DNA from: Gemmatimonadota bacterium | GTDB lineage: Bacteria > Gemmatimonadota > Gemmatimonadetes > Gemmatimonadales > GWC2-71-9 | Assembly (NCBI GenBank): GCA_029863245.1 | Contig: JAOTVV010000009.1 | Location: 1-64,000, forward strand | Length of the DNA: 64,000 nt | Direction of reading: 5' to 3' | Shown here: in pieces, positions 8,468-17,171 of the stretch | Position numbering within the stretch: position 1 is the first letter of the stretch | How the letters are laid out: each line of letters opens with the position of its first letter | Position numbers and translations under genes: made by a program | The notes under the pieces: model-generated | Database searches by the model: none | The model's input: the letters and a program-made list of their open reading frames with translations, nothing else | What the model was told of the DNA's origin: nothing

Positions 8468-9553
8468 TCAAGGCACCTGCCGACATTTCAGCAAAATCTC
8501 GCGTTTGGCCTTCCGTGAGTCATTGATGATCTCGTAGAACTCATCGAAGTACTCCAGGGTGCGGTCGAGGCGACGCTCCTCCAACCCTTCCTGCTCGCGC
8601 CAGATCTCGTAGATCGCATCTCGGCGGTCGTTGAAGAGAGCGAAGACGGGCTCAAACTCCTCTGGTGGACGGCAGATGCCCCAGTACCGTCGGTCCCGCA
8701 CTCGGCTCACGCCGACTTTGGGATCCGGTTTGGCATAGGGCGCGGAGATCACGCCGGACCAGTCGAAATCGTACGGTACCGGAATCACCGGTCCGGCCAT
8801 CGTACCAATCAGCTTGGCGTTGTGACAGCAACTCGCGCCTGCCGCAGCCTGGAAGGCACTCCAATCCGTATTGCCAATCAGGAATTGAAAGACCTCGAAC
8901 AGCAGCAGGCTGGGAGCATGCTGCTGATCCGGCGGGACGACGGGAACCTCGATCACTTCCCACCCGTGCCTGGTGGCCAGCATATCGAACGACTCGAGGA
9001 TGAACATGTATTTGGTCAACGAGTCACGCTTGGCCTCGGTATCGATGTAGGTCGCGCGGGTAAGCCGCACGCGGACACTCTTGTCAGTCAGCTGATTGAA
9101 CGTGCGGTAGATGAGATACTCCTGTAGCGTGAACTGCTCGTATTCGGATTTCGTGTCCTGACAGTGAGCGACGATCGAGAGCCGATTCTGGCCGGCGAAC
9201 ACCGTGTTCTCGACCTGCTGCCGACGGAAGTTGACGTGGAGATTCGGAAACCCGCAGGTTCGCTTCTGAAGCCGAAACTTGCCGCGGGTCCGCACCCGCA
9301 CGTCGAGTACGACCGAATCCCCGCTCTCGTCGACGTAGGAAAGCGTGCCGGGATGGTACTCACTTTCCTGGTCCCGGTCCTTCAAGATCGTGTTGAACGG
9401 GGCCTCGATCCTCAGCTCGAGCACGTCGTGTGAGGCGAACAACGGAGCCGTCTCCGACACGCCACGCAGCGAGTCGACCGCGGCATCGGCTTGCGCCTCG
9501 AGTCCAGACGCGGCCAAGAGCGTGACCGCCAACACGGTGCACCAGCGCTTCAT
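8468..9553 (-). CDS. Secreted protein with CotH-like (atypical kinase fold) features
   Basis: 361 residues with a signal peptide ending near GLEAQA. I do not recognise a characterised orthologue. Features reminiscent of the CotH family are a strand-rich N-terminal part with RVRTRGKFR and FPNLHVNF, a central LIGNTDWS, then CCHNAKLIG (possible catalytic Asn) and VPVPYDFDWSGVI (possible metal-binding Asp). Similar secreted proteins of unknown role are seen in Bacteroidota/Gemmatimonadota. GAGGAGG lies 5 bases before ATG 9553. It is transcribed alone, convergent with the GH-A gene and divergent from the small lipoprotein at 9815. Kinase activity is an inference from fold motifs only. Confidence 0.6.
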   Translation of the reverse strand: MKRWCTVLAVTLLAASGLEAQADAAVDSLRGVSETAPLFASHDVLELRIEAPFNTILKDRDQESEYHPGTLSYVDESGDSVVLDVRVRTRGKFRLQKRTCGFPNLHVNFRRQQVENTVFAGQNRLSIVAHCQDTKSEYEQFTLQEYLIYRTFNQLTDKSVRVRLTRATYIDTEAKRDSLTKYMFILESFDMLATRHGWEVIEVPVVPPDQQHAPSLLLFEVFQFLIGNTDWSAFQAAAGASCCHNAKLIGTMAGPVIPVPYDFDWSGVISAPYAKPDPKVGVSRVRDRRYWGICRPPEEFEPVFALFNDRRDAIYEIWREQEGLEERRLDRTLEYFDEFYEIINDSRKAKREILLKCRQVP

Positions 9554-9727
9554 GTGTCCTCCTCGGCACCCTGCGATCCGCCGCGAGACAGGGGCAGCGG
9601 GCCTCCTGAAGGCTCATACAAAACGAAGATGGTCTCGTGGAGCGGCACCCGCCAGCGGAAGGGCACTCCGGTCAGTCGCCAAGACCCAAGGGCCGGCCCG
9701 CCGGTGCCGCGTCCTTTGTGTCCATCT

Positions 9728-9748
9728 CGTTTTCGGACTATTGTATCA
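9728..9748 (+). promoter_or_regulatory. Promoter-like block conserved between two lipoprotein paralogues
   Basis: A 21-base AT-rich element, consensus CGTTTTYGG-RS-TATYGTATYA, matches 46040-46060 upstream of the paralogous lipoprotein. It probably contains the core promoter (TATYGTAT). Conservation outside the coding region is the evidence; the exact -10/-35 assignment is uncertain. Confidence 0.5.
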
Positions 9749-9761
9749 GGTGAGAGATGTT

Positions 9762-9787
9762 GGGGCTCCTGTGGCGGATGGTGTCTC
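9762..9787 (+). promoter_or_regulatory. Conserved 5' leader element (copy 1)
   Basis: 26 bases starting GGGGCTCCTG and ending GATGGTGTCTC, identical to 46091-46115 except for one extra T. It lies 27 bases upstream of the lipoprotein start, so it would be in the transcript. Function unknown: RNA element, protein-binding site, or simply a recently duplicated leader. Confidence 0.5.
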
Positions 9788-9814
9788 GGGTCGCTGCAGC
9801 TGCAGGAGGTGGTC

Positions 9815-10189
9815 GTGCACGGACGCTGGACGAGGCTCGCCGTACCCCTCGTGTGTGCCGGGATAGCGGGGTGCGGGGGGACGATACATGAGGCACCGAT
9901 GCCGCCGTTGGGGCCGACACTGGAGCTCGTCAACGAGAGCGGGCTAGTGTATCGGGTGACCGTGAGTCCAGGAATCGTCGTGCAGCTCTACCCGGGTGAC
10001 AACAAGTGTGTCCGGTTGGGCAAGATCCACCGACAGCGGTCGATCGAGTTCTTCGCCATGGCGGGCGGCGAGCGATACTACACGCCGCCTGAGAATCTCA
10101 TGAGTGAGTCGGGCTGGGTCGTCGAGATCGGCGTACTCCCACAGTACGACGTCCTCTCCCTCCGCCCGGCGTATCCGTGCGGAGCCTAG
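9815..10189 (+). CDS. Small cysteine-containing lipoprotein, paralogue of 46144-46515
   Basis: 124 residues, GTG start preceded by AGGAGG (9804-9809, 5-base spacing). Short leader with lipobox CAGIAGC. The mature part is a predicted small beta domain: MPPLGPTLELVNESG, VYRVTVSPGIVVQ, PGDNKCVR, YYTPPENLMSESGWVVEIG and a C-terminal PC-G-A. It is about two-thirds identical to the protein at 46144-46515, including the cysteine in KCVR and the one near the C-terminus, which could form a disulphide. I know no function for this family. Longer open frames extend upstream but only this start has a ribosome binding site and a leader peptide. Confidence 0.75.
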   Translation: MHGRWTRLAVPLVCAGIAGCGGTIHEAPMPPLGPTLELVNESGLVYRVTVSPGIVVQLYPGDNKCVRLGKIHRQRSIEFFAMAGGERYYTPPENLMSESGWVVEIGVLPQYDVLSLRPAYPCGA

Positions 10190-10202
10190 CGCTACATGGG
10201 AA

Positions 10203-11402
10203 TCATACCTTGATGAAGATCTGCTTCCGGTACAAGGCGTACGCCGGAATGTAGATGATGAGCATGTAGAGGACGGCATACCCCAGAGACGACAGCTTTG
10301 GCGCAATGCCAACGCTGGTCAGTCCATCCATCCAGAGTCCGTTCAGCGAAACACCCCCGAATATGTCGGAATAGAACACCACGGTGAGCATGCCGGCGAG
10401 CACATATGACGCAATGGCGTTCGCTCCATAGACTCTGCCGAGCATAGTGCCTCTCGCATACCCGAGCATGTCCACGATCAGAATGCAGGCCGCGAGACCC
10501 ATGGTGCACATGCCCGCGGTCCACAGCGTATACGAGCTCGACCACAGGTTCTTGTTCAACGGCATGGACCACCCCCATGCCCCGCCGACCAGATACAGGG
10601 AGAAGCCGATGAAGAAGACCCACGTGAGCTTCCTGTAGGGATCGTCGATCGTCAGCAGCACTTTCCCGACCAGCATCCCCAGCATTCCGGTGACGATAGC
10701 CGGGAACGTGCTCATCAGTCCCTCGGGATCCCAGGTCACCTGCCAGAAGCGACCAGGGACGAGGAGGCGATCGAGCCACGCGGTGATGTTCACACCGGGC
10801 TCGTAGTTCGCCGCGATGAACGCATCGGAGATCTGGCGGATCTGCCCGATCTCCAACATCCCCCCGCTGTACTGCACCTGTCCCGTGGCCAGCGCATCGC
10901 GAATGACGTCGTCGATGGGAACGGGCACGAGGGCCATTAACACCCAGTAGGCGAGCAGGGTCGCCGAGGCGATCCAGATCTGCTGCTTCCAGGTCGTGTT
11001 CAGAAAGAGCACGGCGCAGACGAGGAAGACGATGGAGATCCGGGGTAACACCCCAACGTACCGCATGCCCTCGAGACTGAAGTTCGGCCAGAGCCAGAGG
11101 AACCACCCCAGCAGCATGATCTTGACGGCTCGGGACACGATCTTTCTGTAGAGGTCCTTCTTCTCCGCTCCAGCCTTCAGTCGCTTGGTGTAGGCGAGCG
11201 TAATCGACACGCCGACGATGAAGAGAAAGAACGGAAACACCAGATCGGTCAGGGTGATCCCATGCCACTCCGCGTGCAGCAGCGGCGGGTACACGTGGCT
11301 CCAGGACCCCGGGTCGTTGACGATCACCATGACGGCGATGGTGTAGCCCCGCAGGGCGTCCAGGGAGATGAGTCGCTTTGCCGGATCGAGCGAGTTCGTC
11401 AT
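10203..11402 (-). CDS. Acyltransferase of the heparan-alpha-glucosaminide N-acetyltransferase-like (DUF5009) family
   Basis: 399 residues, polytopic membrane protein. The N-terminus RLISLDALRGYTIAVMVIVNDPGSW followed by HAEWHGITLTDLVFPFFLFIVGVSI is diagnostic of the family related to lysosomal HGSNAT, which transfers acetyl groups across a membrane to terminal amino sugars. About ten hydrophobic segments follow. It starts 9 bases after the GH20 hexosaminidase stop, so the two are co-transcribed; a role in processing amino-sugar termini of the same substrate is likely (inference). No strong Shine-Dalgarno is visible, consistent with translational coupling. Confidence 0.85.
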   Translation of the reverse strand: MTNSLDPAKRLISLDALRGYTIAVMVIVNDPGSWSHVYPPLLHAEWHGITLTDLVFPFFLFIVGVSITLAYTKRLKAGAEKKDLYRKIVSRAVKIMLLGWFLWLWPNFSLEGMRYVGVLPRISIVFLVCAVLFLNTTWKQQIWIASATLLAYWVLMALVPVPIDDVIRDALATGQVQYSGGMLEIGQIRQISDAFIAANYEPGVNITAWLDRLLVPGRFWQVTWDPEGLMSTFPAIVTGMLGMLVGKVLLTIDDPYRKLTWVFFIGFSLYLVGGAWGWSMPLNKNLWSSSYTLWTAGMCTMGLAACILIVDMLGYARGTMLGRVYGANAIASYVLAGMLTVVFYSDIFGGVSLNGLWMDGLTSVGIAPKLSSLGYAVLYMLIIYIPAYALYRKQIFIKV

Positions 11403-11411
11403 CGTGTCGGA

Positions 11412-13994
11412 CTACCGCGCTTGAGAAGTGACGACGGTGGGCAGGCTGGATCTGCCACGGGGATCGAACGTGCTGAGCATGACGGTCTCGAACGTGGCGT
11501 CCAGGGGCTCGGTGTACCGTGGTGAGGCGGCCGTGGGCACGGATCCGTCGGTGGTGTATCTGACCACCAACCCCGGGTACGCCGTGTTCACGACCAGGCG
11601 GCCATCCTGCACCTTCGCGCCGGGAGGGGCAAGTCTGTAGTTGTAGCCACCGTTCAACCGATCCAGCCGCGGCAGCTCTCGCTTGCCGAGCGTATTGGCA
11701 AACACATCCCACGCTGAGTCTACTGCGTGGCCCCGCTCCTCCCGATCTGCGATGTTTCCCCATTCTGCTTGCCCGTACCATGCCCGTTCCGCCAGGCCGA
11801 GCATCTTGGGCAGGTAGTAGTACTCCAGCATGTCTTGGCCCTTCAAGGTCTCCGACCACAGTTGGCCCTGGAGCCCGAGGATATTGCTTCGACCCTCGAC
11901 AGTGAGCATCTCCTTGCCTGCGAAGTCGGCATTGGTATACGGCTTGCCATCCGGGGTCGTCTTGATGGATTTGAAAACGTCATACGGAACGAATTCGAAT
12001 GCATCTCGCGTGTTGACGAAGCCGCCCCAGTAGAGCCCGGGCTCCCTGGGATCCTTGTTGTATGCGAGATCGAAATAGAAGTTGGTCACGTTGCACAGGA
12101 CCACCGGGTAGCCGGCGTTCGCCAGACGGTTGCCCAGATCTTCGGCGCCCCAGAGACTGTTCCAGATGTAGGGGATGACGTTCCCGGCTGCGAACTCGTC
12201 GTTCGGGGTCCACGAGCCGTCCTCCCTGAAGTTCATGGCGATTTCTTCCCAGCCGGCGGCTTGGACTCCTTTGGATGCGAGATACGCCTCGATCCGCTTG
12301 AAATAGACCTTCTGCAGGTTTCTGGGATTGTCGATCTCCGGATGTTCCTCGAGATACGTGGCGCACAGGGGTGACCTGGACCAGGCGCCCGTCGGCACTT
12401 CGTCTCCGCCGGTATGGAACACCCTGAGCGGAAAGCCGGCTTCCTCGTGCATCTCGATGAAGTCATCGATGACCGTTTCCAGGAATGTGTAGGCCGATTC
12501 CCGGCACACCGAGATGACGTTGTCCGTGTACCATTGTGCGGATCGGTACTCGGAGGCGTCGTCGGGATCGATCAGTCGATATTGCTCCGCGTCGGCTTCC
12601 CCGCCCCGTGCCATCAACCGTCGGTAGCGGTTCTCCATGGCCTTGACGGCCGCTCGTGCGTGTCCGGGGACGTTCACCTCGGGAATGATCTCGATGTGTC
12701 GCTGCCCGGCGAAGCGAATGAGATCGACGTACTGCGCACGACTGTAGAAGCCGCTGCCGTACCCGATCGTGGAGTCCGGGAACGGCCCCGACCCGTAGGA
12801 CGGTTGGAGAATCTCCGCATCGTCGGTGGTGTGACCGCGGAATGCCCCCACCTGTGTCAACTCCGGGAGCTCCTCGATCTCGACTCGCCAGCCCTCGTCC
12901 TCGGTCAGGTTGAGATGCAGCTTGTTGAGCTTGTAGAACGCCATGGCGTCGATCAGGCGCTTGACGCTTGTCGCCGAATGGAAGTTCCGGCCCACATCCA
13001 AGTGCATGCCCCGATACGCGAACGCCGGTGCATCCTGGATGCGCACCACCCGCACTGGGATGGACTCGTTCGTGCGGCCGAGTGATTCGGCCGGGATCAG
13101 CGCCTTGAGACTCTGCGAGCCATAGAACACCCCGCTCGCGTCGCCCGAGATGACTACACCGTCGCTGCCGGACACGGTCAGCTCGTACGAGCCCGGGAGA
13201 TCGACGTCCCGATTTTGCAGATGAATGCCGGCCCCGCTTGGTGAGCGCGATTCGGTCGGCGTGACGGATCGACCCAGGATGCCGCCGAGGAAGTCCGCGA
13301 GCAGTTCCGCCTCGGACAGCAGCCCGGGTTCGTACGTTACGGACGTCGAGTGCGTGATCTCGAAATGCCCGTCACCCAGAACCGAGGACCGCGGCGTGGG
13401 AATGAGCCGCGGTACCTGCTCGTCGGGCAGCTCCGTGATGATCGCATGCTGATCGAACAGCCATGCCGCCGTCGGTATCGGCTCCGTGTCTCCCGGCCCG
13501 CGATCCATCTGCTCGGGCCCAACGAACGGGGCTATCGAATACTCGCGCACCGGATAAAGCCGATACGAACCGTCGTCCGCGTACAGCACCGAATACAGGC
13601 CTGCCGGCGCGTCCGTTTCCTTGATCACCGCGTAGTCGCCGCGGTACGCGATCTCCATGGCCCGGCCGGGCGGAAGCCTAAAATCGTCGGTCGGCTTCAT
13701 TCGGTAGAAGTCGCCGTTGATCCACTCGATCCTGACCGGCCCGGTGATGCTCTCCGCATCCACCGTCCTGGGCGACATGTTCCAGTACAGCTCCCAGTTG
13801 GCGGCCGTCAGCTCGACGTCGCTGTCGTTGCGGATGGTGAACTGCGCCCTATGTCCACCGCCTTCTGCGAAGTTGGTTTCGAGCTTCCAGACAACTTGGA
13901 CGTCCAGCGTTTGCATCTCTACCGGTCCCCGGTAACACGAGTATCCGAGCACAAGCGGAATTGTCGCGAGAACCCACACTAGTCTCCTCGTCAT
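11412..13994 (-). CDS. GH20 beta-N-acetylhexosaminidase
   Basis: 860 residues, secreted (leader MTRRLVWVLATIPLVLGYSC, possibly a lipobox). Domain order: chitobiase N-terminal CHB_HEX domain (DVQVVWKLETNF...WELYWNM), a GH20b domain (about 220-330), the GH20 barrel (AYRGMHLDVGRNF, LNKLHLNLTEDEGWR, HIEIIPEVNVPGHARA), and a chitobiase C-terminal domain (VRYTTDGSVPTAASPRYTEPL). The catalytic pair is D531-E532 in FHTGGDEVPTG. It removes terminal GlcNAc/GalNAc from chitin-derived oligomers or glycoconjugates. ATG 13994 follows AGAGGG; a longer in-frame extension upstream lacks a leader. First gene of an operon with the acyltransferase. Confidence 0.95.
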   Translation of the reverse strand: MTRRLVWVLATIPLVLGYSCYRGPVEMQTLDVQVVWKLETNFAEGGGHRAQFTIRNDSDVELTAANWELYWNMSPRTVDAESITGPVRIEWINGDFYRMKPTDDFRLPPGRAMEIAYRGDYAVIKETDAPAGLYSVLYADDGSYRLYPVREYSIAPFVGPEQMDRGPGDTEPIPTAAWLFDQHAIITELPDEQVPRLIPTPRSSVLGDGHFEITHSTSVTYEPGLLSEAELLADFLGGILGRSVTPTESRSPSGAGIHLQNRDVDLPGSYELTVSGSDGVVISGDASGVFYGSQSLKALIPAESLGRTNESIPVRVVRIQDAPAFAYRGMHLDVGRNFHSATSVKRLIDAMAFYKLNKLHLNLTEDEGWRVEIEELPELTQVGAFRGHTTDDAEILQPSYGSGPFPDSTIGYGSGFYSRAQYVDLIRFAGQRHIEIIPEVNVPGHARAAVKAMENRYRRLMARGGEADAEQYRLIDPDDASEYRSAQWYTDNVISVCRESAYTFLETVIDDFIEMHEEAGFPLRVFHTGGDEVPTGAWSRSPLCATYLEEHPEIDNPRNLQKVYFKRIEAYLASKGVQAAGWEEIAMNFREDGSWTPNDEFAAGNVIPYIWNSLWGAEDLGNRLANAGYPVVLCNVTNFYFDLAYNKDPREPGLYWGGFVNTRDAFEFVPYDVFKSIKTTPDGKPYTNADFAGKEMLTVEGRSNILGLQGQLWSETLKGQDMLEYYYLPKMLGLAERAWYGQAEWGNIADREERGHAVDSAWDVFANTLGKRELPRLDRLNGGYNYRLAPPGAKVQDGRLVVNTAYPGLVVRYTTDGSVPTAASPRYTEPLDATFETVMLSTFDPRGRSSLPTVVTSQAR

Positions 13995-14137
13995 TGCCGG
14001 ACCCTCTTTGCAGTGTCGTAGGTAGATAGTAAAGGCGATAGAGGTATATGGCGGCAACGCGGTGAGACCGCCAGCATCTGCCAGCCTGCCGCCGTTGCCG
14101 ATCCGCCCACCACAAATCTTGCCGATATCACGAACGA

Positions 14138-14167
14138 AGCCCCGAGCGCGTCGTGACGCCCGGGGCT
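14138..14167 (-). terminator. Hairpin downstream of plug-domain gene
   Basis: AGCCCCG (14138-14144) pairs with CGGGGCT (14161-14167) around a 16-base loop. It lies after the plug gene and the small overlapping open frame and ahead of the GH20 gene, all leftward. The following bases in the direction of transcription (TTCGTTCGT) are only mildly T-rich, so termination efficiency is uncertain. Confidence 0.4.
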
Positions 14168-14189
14168 GAGGAGTTACTCGCTCCGGCCC

Positions 14190-14261
14190 CTACTGAACAA
14201 TGAAGGCGAGGTCGCCGAGGATGCACCAACCCAGCGCCCTCGCTCGGTCCCGCTCACTCAT
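14190..14261 (-). CDS. Candidate 23-residue ORF overlapping the plug gene stop
   Basis: ATG 14261 lies inside the plug gene's last codons (GATGAGTGA), the arrangement typical of translational coupling. The peptide is basic/acidic at the N-terminus (SERDRARA) then hydrophobic (LGWCILGDLAFIVQ). It ends just before the hairpin at 14138-14167. There is no family recognition and length alone gives little weight; it could be chance. Confidence 0.22.
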   Translation of the reverse strand: MSERDRARALGWCILGDLAFIVQ

Positions 14262-14745
14262 CCGGCCGCTTGGTCTTGATGACGATGACGCCGTTGGCGC
14301 CCCGCACCCCGTACAGCGACGTCTCGGGCGGGTACTTCAGCACCTCGATTGACTCGATGTCGTACGGGTTGATACCGGTCAGGGCCCCACCCGGTCCGGG
14401 GTTGAAGGGGATGCCGTCGACCACATACAGCGGTTCGCTGCTGCCGTAGAACGACGCCGCACCTCGAATGCGGACGGAGATGGAGCCGTTGGGATTCACT
14501 GCCACCTGGACCCCAGCAGTGCGGCCCTGCAGGAGGTTCGCGATGGACTCGTAGGACCGCTTCTGCACTTCGCTTGAGGTGATGGCGGAGGCCGTGGCTC
14601 GGTCCTCCTGCGGGGCAGCTTCGGGCTCGGCTTCGCTCGTGGTGGCGGGTCGCGCGCATCCGGACACGAAGCCGAGTAGGATACCGGCGAGCAGGGTGCG
14701 GGCCAGCAGGGCGCTGCCAGGAGACTTCTGCGAAAACCAGAGCAT
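14254..14745 (-). CDS. Stand-alone TonB-receptor plug-domain lipoprotein
   Basis: 163 residues: lipoprotein leader (GILLGFVSGC), a short acidic linker, then a complete plug domain without the outer-membrane barrel: SIANLLQGRTAGVQVAVNPNGSISVRIRG, EPLYVVDGIPFNPGPG, NPYDIESIEVLKYPPETSLYGVRGANGVIVIKTKRP. In full receptors the plug occludes a 22-strand barrel of several hundred residues; here the gene stops right after it. Such orphan plugs recur in Bacteroidota/Gemmatimonadota and have no agreed role. Start 14745 is preferred because GGAG lies 6 bases before it and the leader begins there; an upstream in-frame start adds 12 residues. Confidence 0.85.
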   Translation of the reverse strand: MLWFSQKSPGSALLARTLLAGILLGFVSGCARPATTSEAEPEAAPQEDRATASAITSSEVQKRSYESIANLLQGRTAGVQVAVNPNGSISVRIRGAASFYGSSEPLYVVDGIPFNPGPGGALTGINPYDIESIEVLKYPPETSLYGVRGANGVIVIKTKRPDE

Positions 14746-14945
14746 CGGGGGCTCCGATATTGAGGCTGTCAACCACAACATAACCCATCCGCGTTACCTC
14801 CGCACGCACGGATTCGGTCCGCCGGGTGCTCGTGTCCCGGCTGATGGTCAGACGTGTGGCGCGGCTCTTCATCTGGAATGCCGATCGACGTACCTTCTCA
14901 GCCTGATCGGTTCAACCGAGAATTCGAGACGCTGGAGCTCACCAA

Positions 14946-17147
14946 ATGAGACTGTGCCGCGCGGCTAGCCGATTGACGATCGTCCTCCTGCTGGCGTCGA
15001 GCCTTCCCGGAGCCGCCAGCTCGCAGGCCAGCGCCATCGATCAACGCATAGACGACCTGCTTTCCCGCATGACACTCGACGAGAAGGTAGGCCAGTTGGT
15101 GCAGTACAGCGATTTCAGCGACGACAGGGCTGCGGCTGTCAGAGAGGGCAGGATCGGCTCCCTCCTGAACGTGACCGGCGCGGAGAACTCGAATCGAATT
15201 CAGCGTATCGCGATCGAGGAAACCCGCCTCGGCATTCCACTCCTGTTTGGACTCGACGTGATTCACGGATACCGCACCATCTTCCCCATTCCGCTTGCGA
15301 CCGCGTCGAGTTGGGATCCCGAATTGGTCACCACCATCGAGGCAATTGCTGCGAGGGAGGCCCGCGCCTCCGGCGTCCACTGGACGTTCGCGCCGATGGT
15401 CGATATCGCGAGAGATCCCCGCTGGGGACGGATGATCGAGGGAGCGGGCGAGGATCCCTACCTCGGCTCGGTGATGGCCGCCGCGCGCGTGCGGGGATTT
15501 CAGGGGAGCGACGTCGCGTCTCCAGACCGCATCATCGCCTGCCTCAAGCACTACGTCGCCTACGGAGCGCCGGTCGGAGGACGGGACTACAACTCCGTCG
15601 ATATGTCCGAGCGAAGCTTGCGGGAGATCTACCTGCCTCCGTTCAAGGCGGGCGTCGCTGCCGGAGCCGCGAGCATCATGAGCGCATTCAACCTGCTGAA
15701 CGGCGTGCCGACGACGGCGAACACGTTCACCATCAACCGCGTCCTGCGCGACGAGTGGGGATTCGATGGGTTCATCGTGAGCGATTGGAACTCGGTCGGT
15801 GAACTCGTCGATCACGGGTACGCAGCCGATGGCCGCCACGCCGCTCGTCTCGCGCTCAACGCCACCATCGACATGGACATGATGGGTGGTATCTACGCGG
15901 GTCAGCTCGCGGACCTCGTTCGGACCAATGTGATCCCGGAGAGGTCGCTGGACGAGTCGGTCCGCAGAGTGCTGCGGGCCAAGTTCATGTTGGGGTTGTT
16001 CGAGAATCCATACGTCGATCCGGCCACCGAGGCAGCGGTCATTCTCCGTGACGATCATGTTGCGGCCGCGCGGGATGCCGCCCGGAAGTCGATGGTCCTG
16101 CTCAAGAACGACGGGGCGCTCCTTCCGCTCTCGGGCGACGTGGGTTCCATCGCCGTGATCGGTCCGCTGGCGGACAACGGACAGGATCTACTGGGAGCGT
16201 GGCACGCGCTGGGTCGAGCCGAGGACGTGGTCACCGTGCTCGAGGGTATTCGGCGCCGTGCCGCCCAGACCACCACCGTCACCTTTGCGCGGGGCTCGAC
16301 CGTTGTCGGGCCGGACCGAGATGGATTCGCTGAAGCAGTGGAGGTTGCGCGCAATGCCGATGTAGCGATTGTCGTTGTCGGTGAACGAGAGGGAGAAACG
16401 GGAGAGGCTGCCTCGCGCGTCGGACTCGCGTTGCCCGGTGTACAACAGGAGTTGATCGAGGCCGTCCACGAAACCGGCACGCCGGTCGTGGCGGTCATCA
16501 TGAGCGGTCGGCCGCTTGCCATTCCCTGGCTGGCCGAACACGTGCCCGCCATCCTGCAGGCGTGGCATCCCGGCATTCAGGGCGGCAACGCCTTGGCGGA
16601 CGTGCTCTGGGGAGACGCCAATCCCAGTGGCAAGCTCACGGTTTCGTTCCCGCGGTCGGTCGGTCAAGTCCCCATCTACTACAGTCGAGACGTCACGGGA
16701 CGTCCACGATCCGAATCCAAGTTCACCTCCAAGTACCTCGACTCACCCAACACTCCGCTGTATCCGTTCGGCCATGGACTGAGCTACAGTACATTCGAGT
16801 ACGGCGATCTCGTGCTGAGCGCCGACACGATTGCACCGGATGGAACCCTATCGGTGAGTGCGACGGTGACGAACACAGGACGTGTCGCCGGAGCCGAAGT
16901 CGTGCAACTCTACATCCGCGACCTCGTGGCCAGTGTGGTCCGACCCGTCAAGGAACTCAAGGGCTTCACCAAGATCTTTCTCGAGCCGGGCCAGCGGCAA
17001 ACCGTTCGGTTCACGCTCGGTCCGAGTGAACTCGGCTTCTACAATCAGGACATGCAGCGGGTGGTCGAGCCCGGGACATTCGCCGTGTGGGTCAGCTCGA
17101 GTTCCGATGCGGGCCTGGAGAGCAGCTTCGTCGTGAAAGGGAACTAG
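14946..17147 (+). CDS. bglX: GH3 beta-glucosidase (BglX type)
   Basis: 733 residues with a signal peptide ending near ASSQA. Typical periplasmic BglX architecture: N-terminal GH3 barrel (MTLDEKVGQLVQ, LFGLDVIHGYRTIFPIPLA, CLKHYVAYGAP), nucleophile D280 in FIVSDWNS, a GH3 C-terminal alpha/beta sandwich (KSMVLLKNDGALLPL, QAWHPGIQGGNALADVLWGDANPSGKLTVSFP) and an FnIII-like tail ending FVVKGN. It releases terminal beta-linked glucose (or related sugars) from oligosaccharides. It lies 24 bases upstream of the GH29 gene and both are probably co-transcribed from the 200-base divergent region shared with the plug gene. Confidence 0.95.
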   Translation: MRLCRAASRLTIVLLLASSLPGAASSQASAIDQRIDDLLSRMTLDEKVGQLVQYSDFSDDRAAAVREGRIGSLLNVTGAENSNRIQRIAIEETRLGIPLLFGLDVIHGYRTIFPIPLATASSWDPELVTTIEAIAAREARASGVHWTFAPMVDIARDPRWGRMIEGAGEDPYLGSVMAAARVRGFQGSDVASPDRIIACLKHYVAYGAPVGGRDYNSVDMSERSLREIYLPPFKAGVAAGAASIMSAFNLLNGVPTTANTFTINRVLRDEWGFDGFIVSDWNSVGELVDHGYAADGRHAARLALNATIDMDMMGGIYAGQLADLVRTNVIPERSLDESVRRVLRAKFMLGLFENPYVDPATEAAVILRDDHVAAARDAARKSMVLLKNDGALLPLSGDVGSIAVIGPLADNGQDLLGAWHALGRAEDVVTVLEGIRRRAAQTTTVTFARGSTVVGPDRDGFAEAVEVARNADVAIVVVGEREGETGEAASRVGLALPGVQQELIEAVHETGTPVVAVIMSGRPLAIPWLAEHVPAILQAWHPGIQGGNALADVLWGDANPSGKLTVSFPRSVGQVPIYYSRDVTGRPRSESKFTSKYLDSPNTPLYPFGHGLSYSTFEYGDLVLSADTIAPDGTLSVSATVTNTGRVAGAEVVQLYIRDLVASVVRPVKELKGFTKIFLEPGQRQTVRFTLGPSELGFYNQDMQRVVEPGTFAVWVSSSSDAGLESSFVVKGN

Positions 17148-17171
17148 CGGCATCCAGCCGACGGAGGACGC

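Noticed and set aside
10192-11859. 555-codon open frame overlapping the acyltransferase
   Set aside because: Different frame of the same strand over two well-supported genes; composition typical of a shadow.
14258-14872. 204-codon open frame around the plug gene on the minus strand
   Set aside because: Its first 40 codons look somewhat protein-like, but it continues as an Arg/His-rich shadow of the plug gene; no family match.
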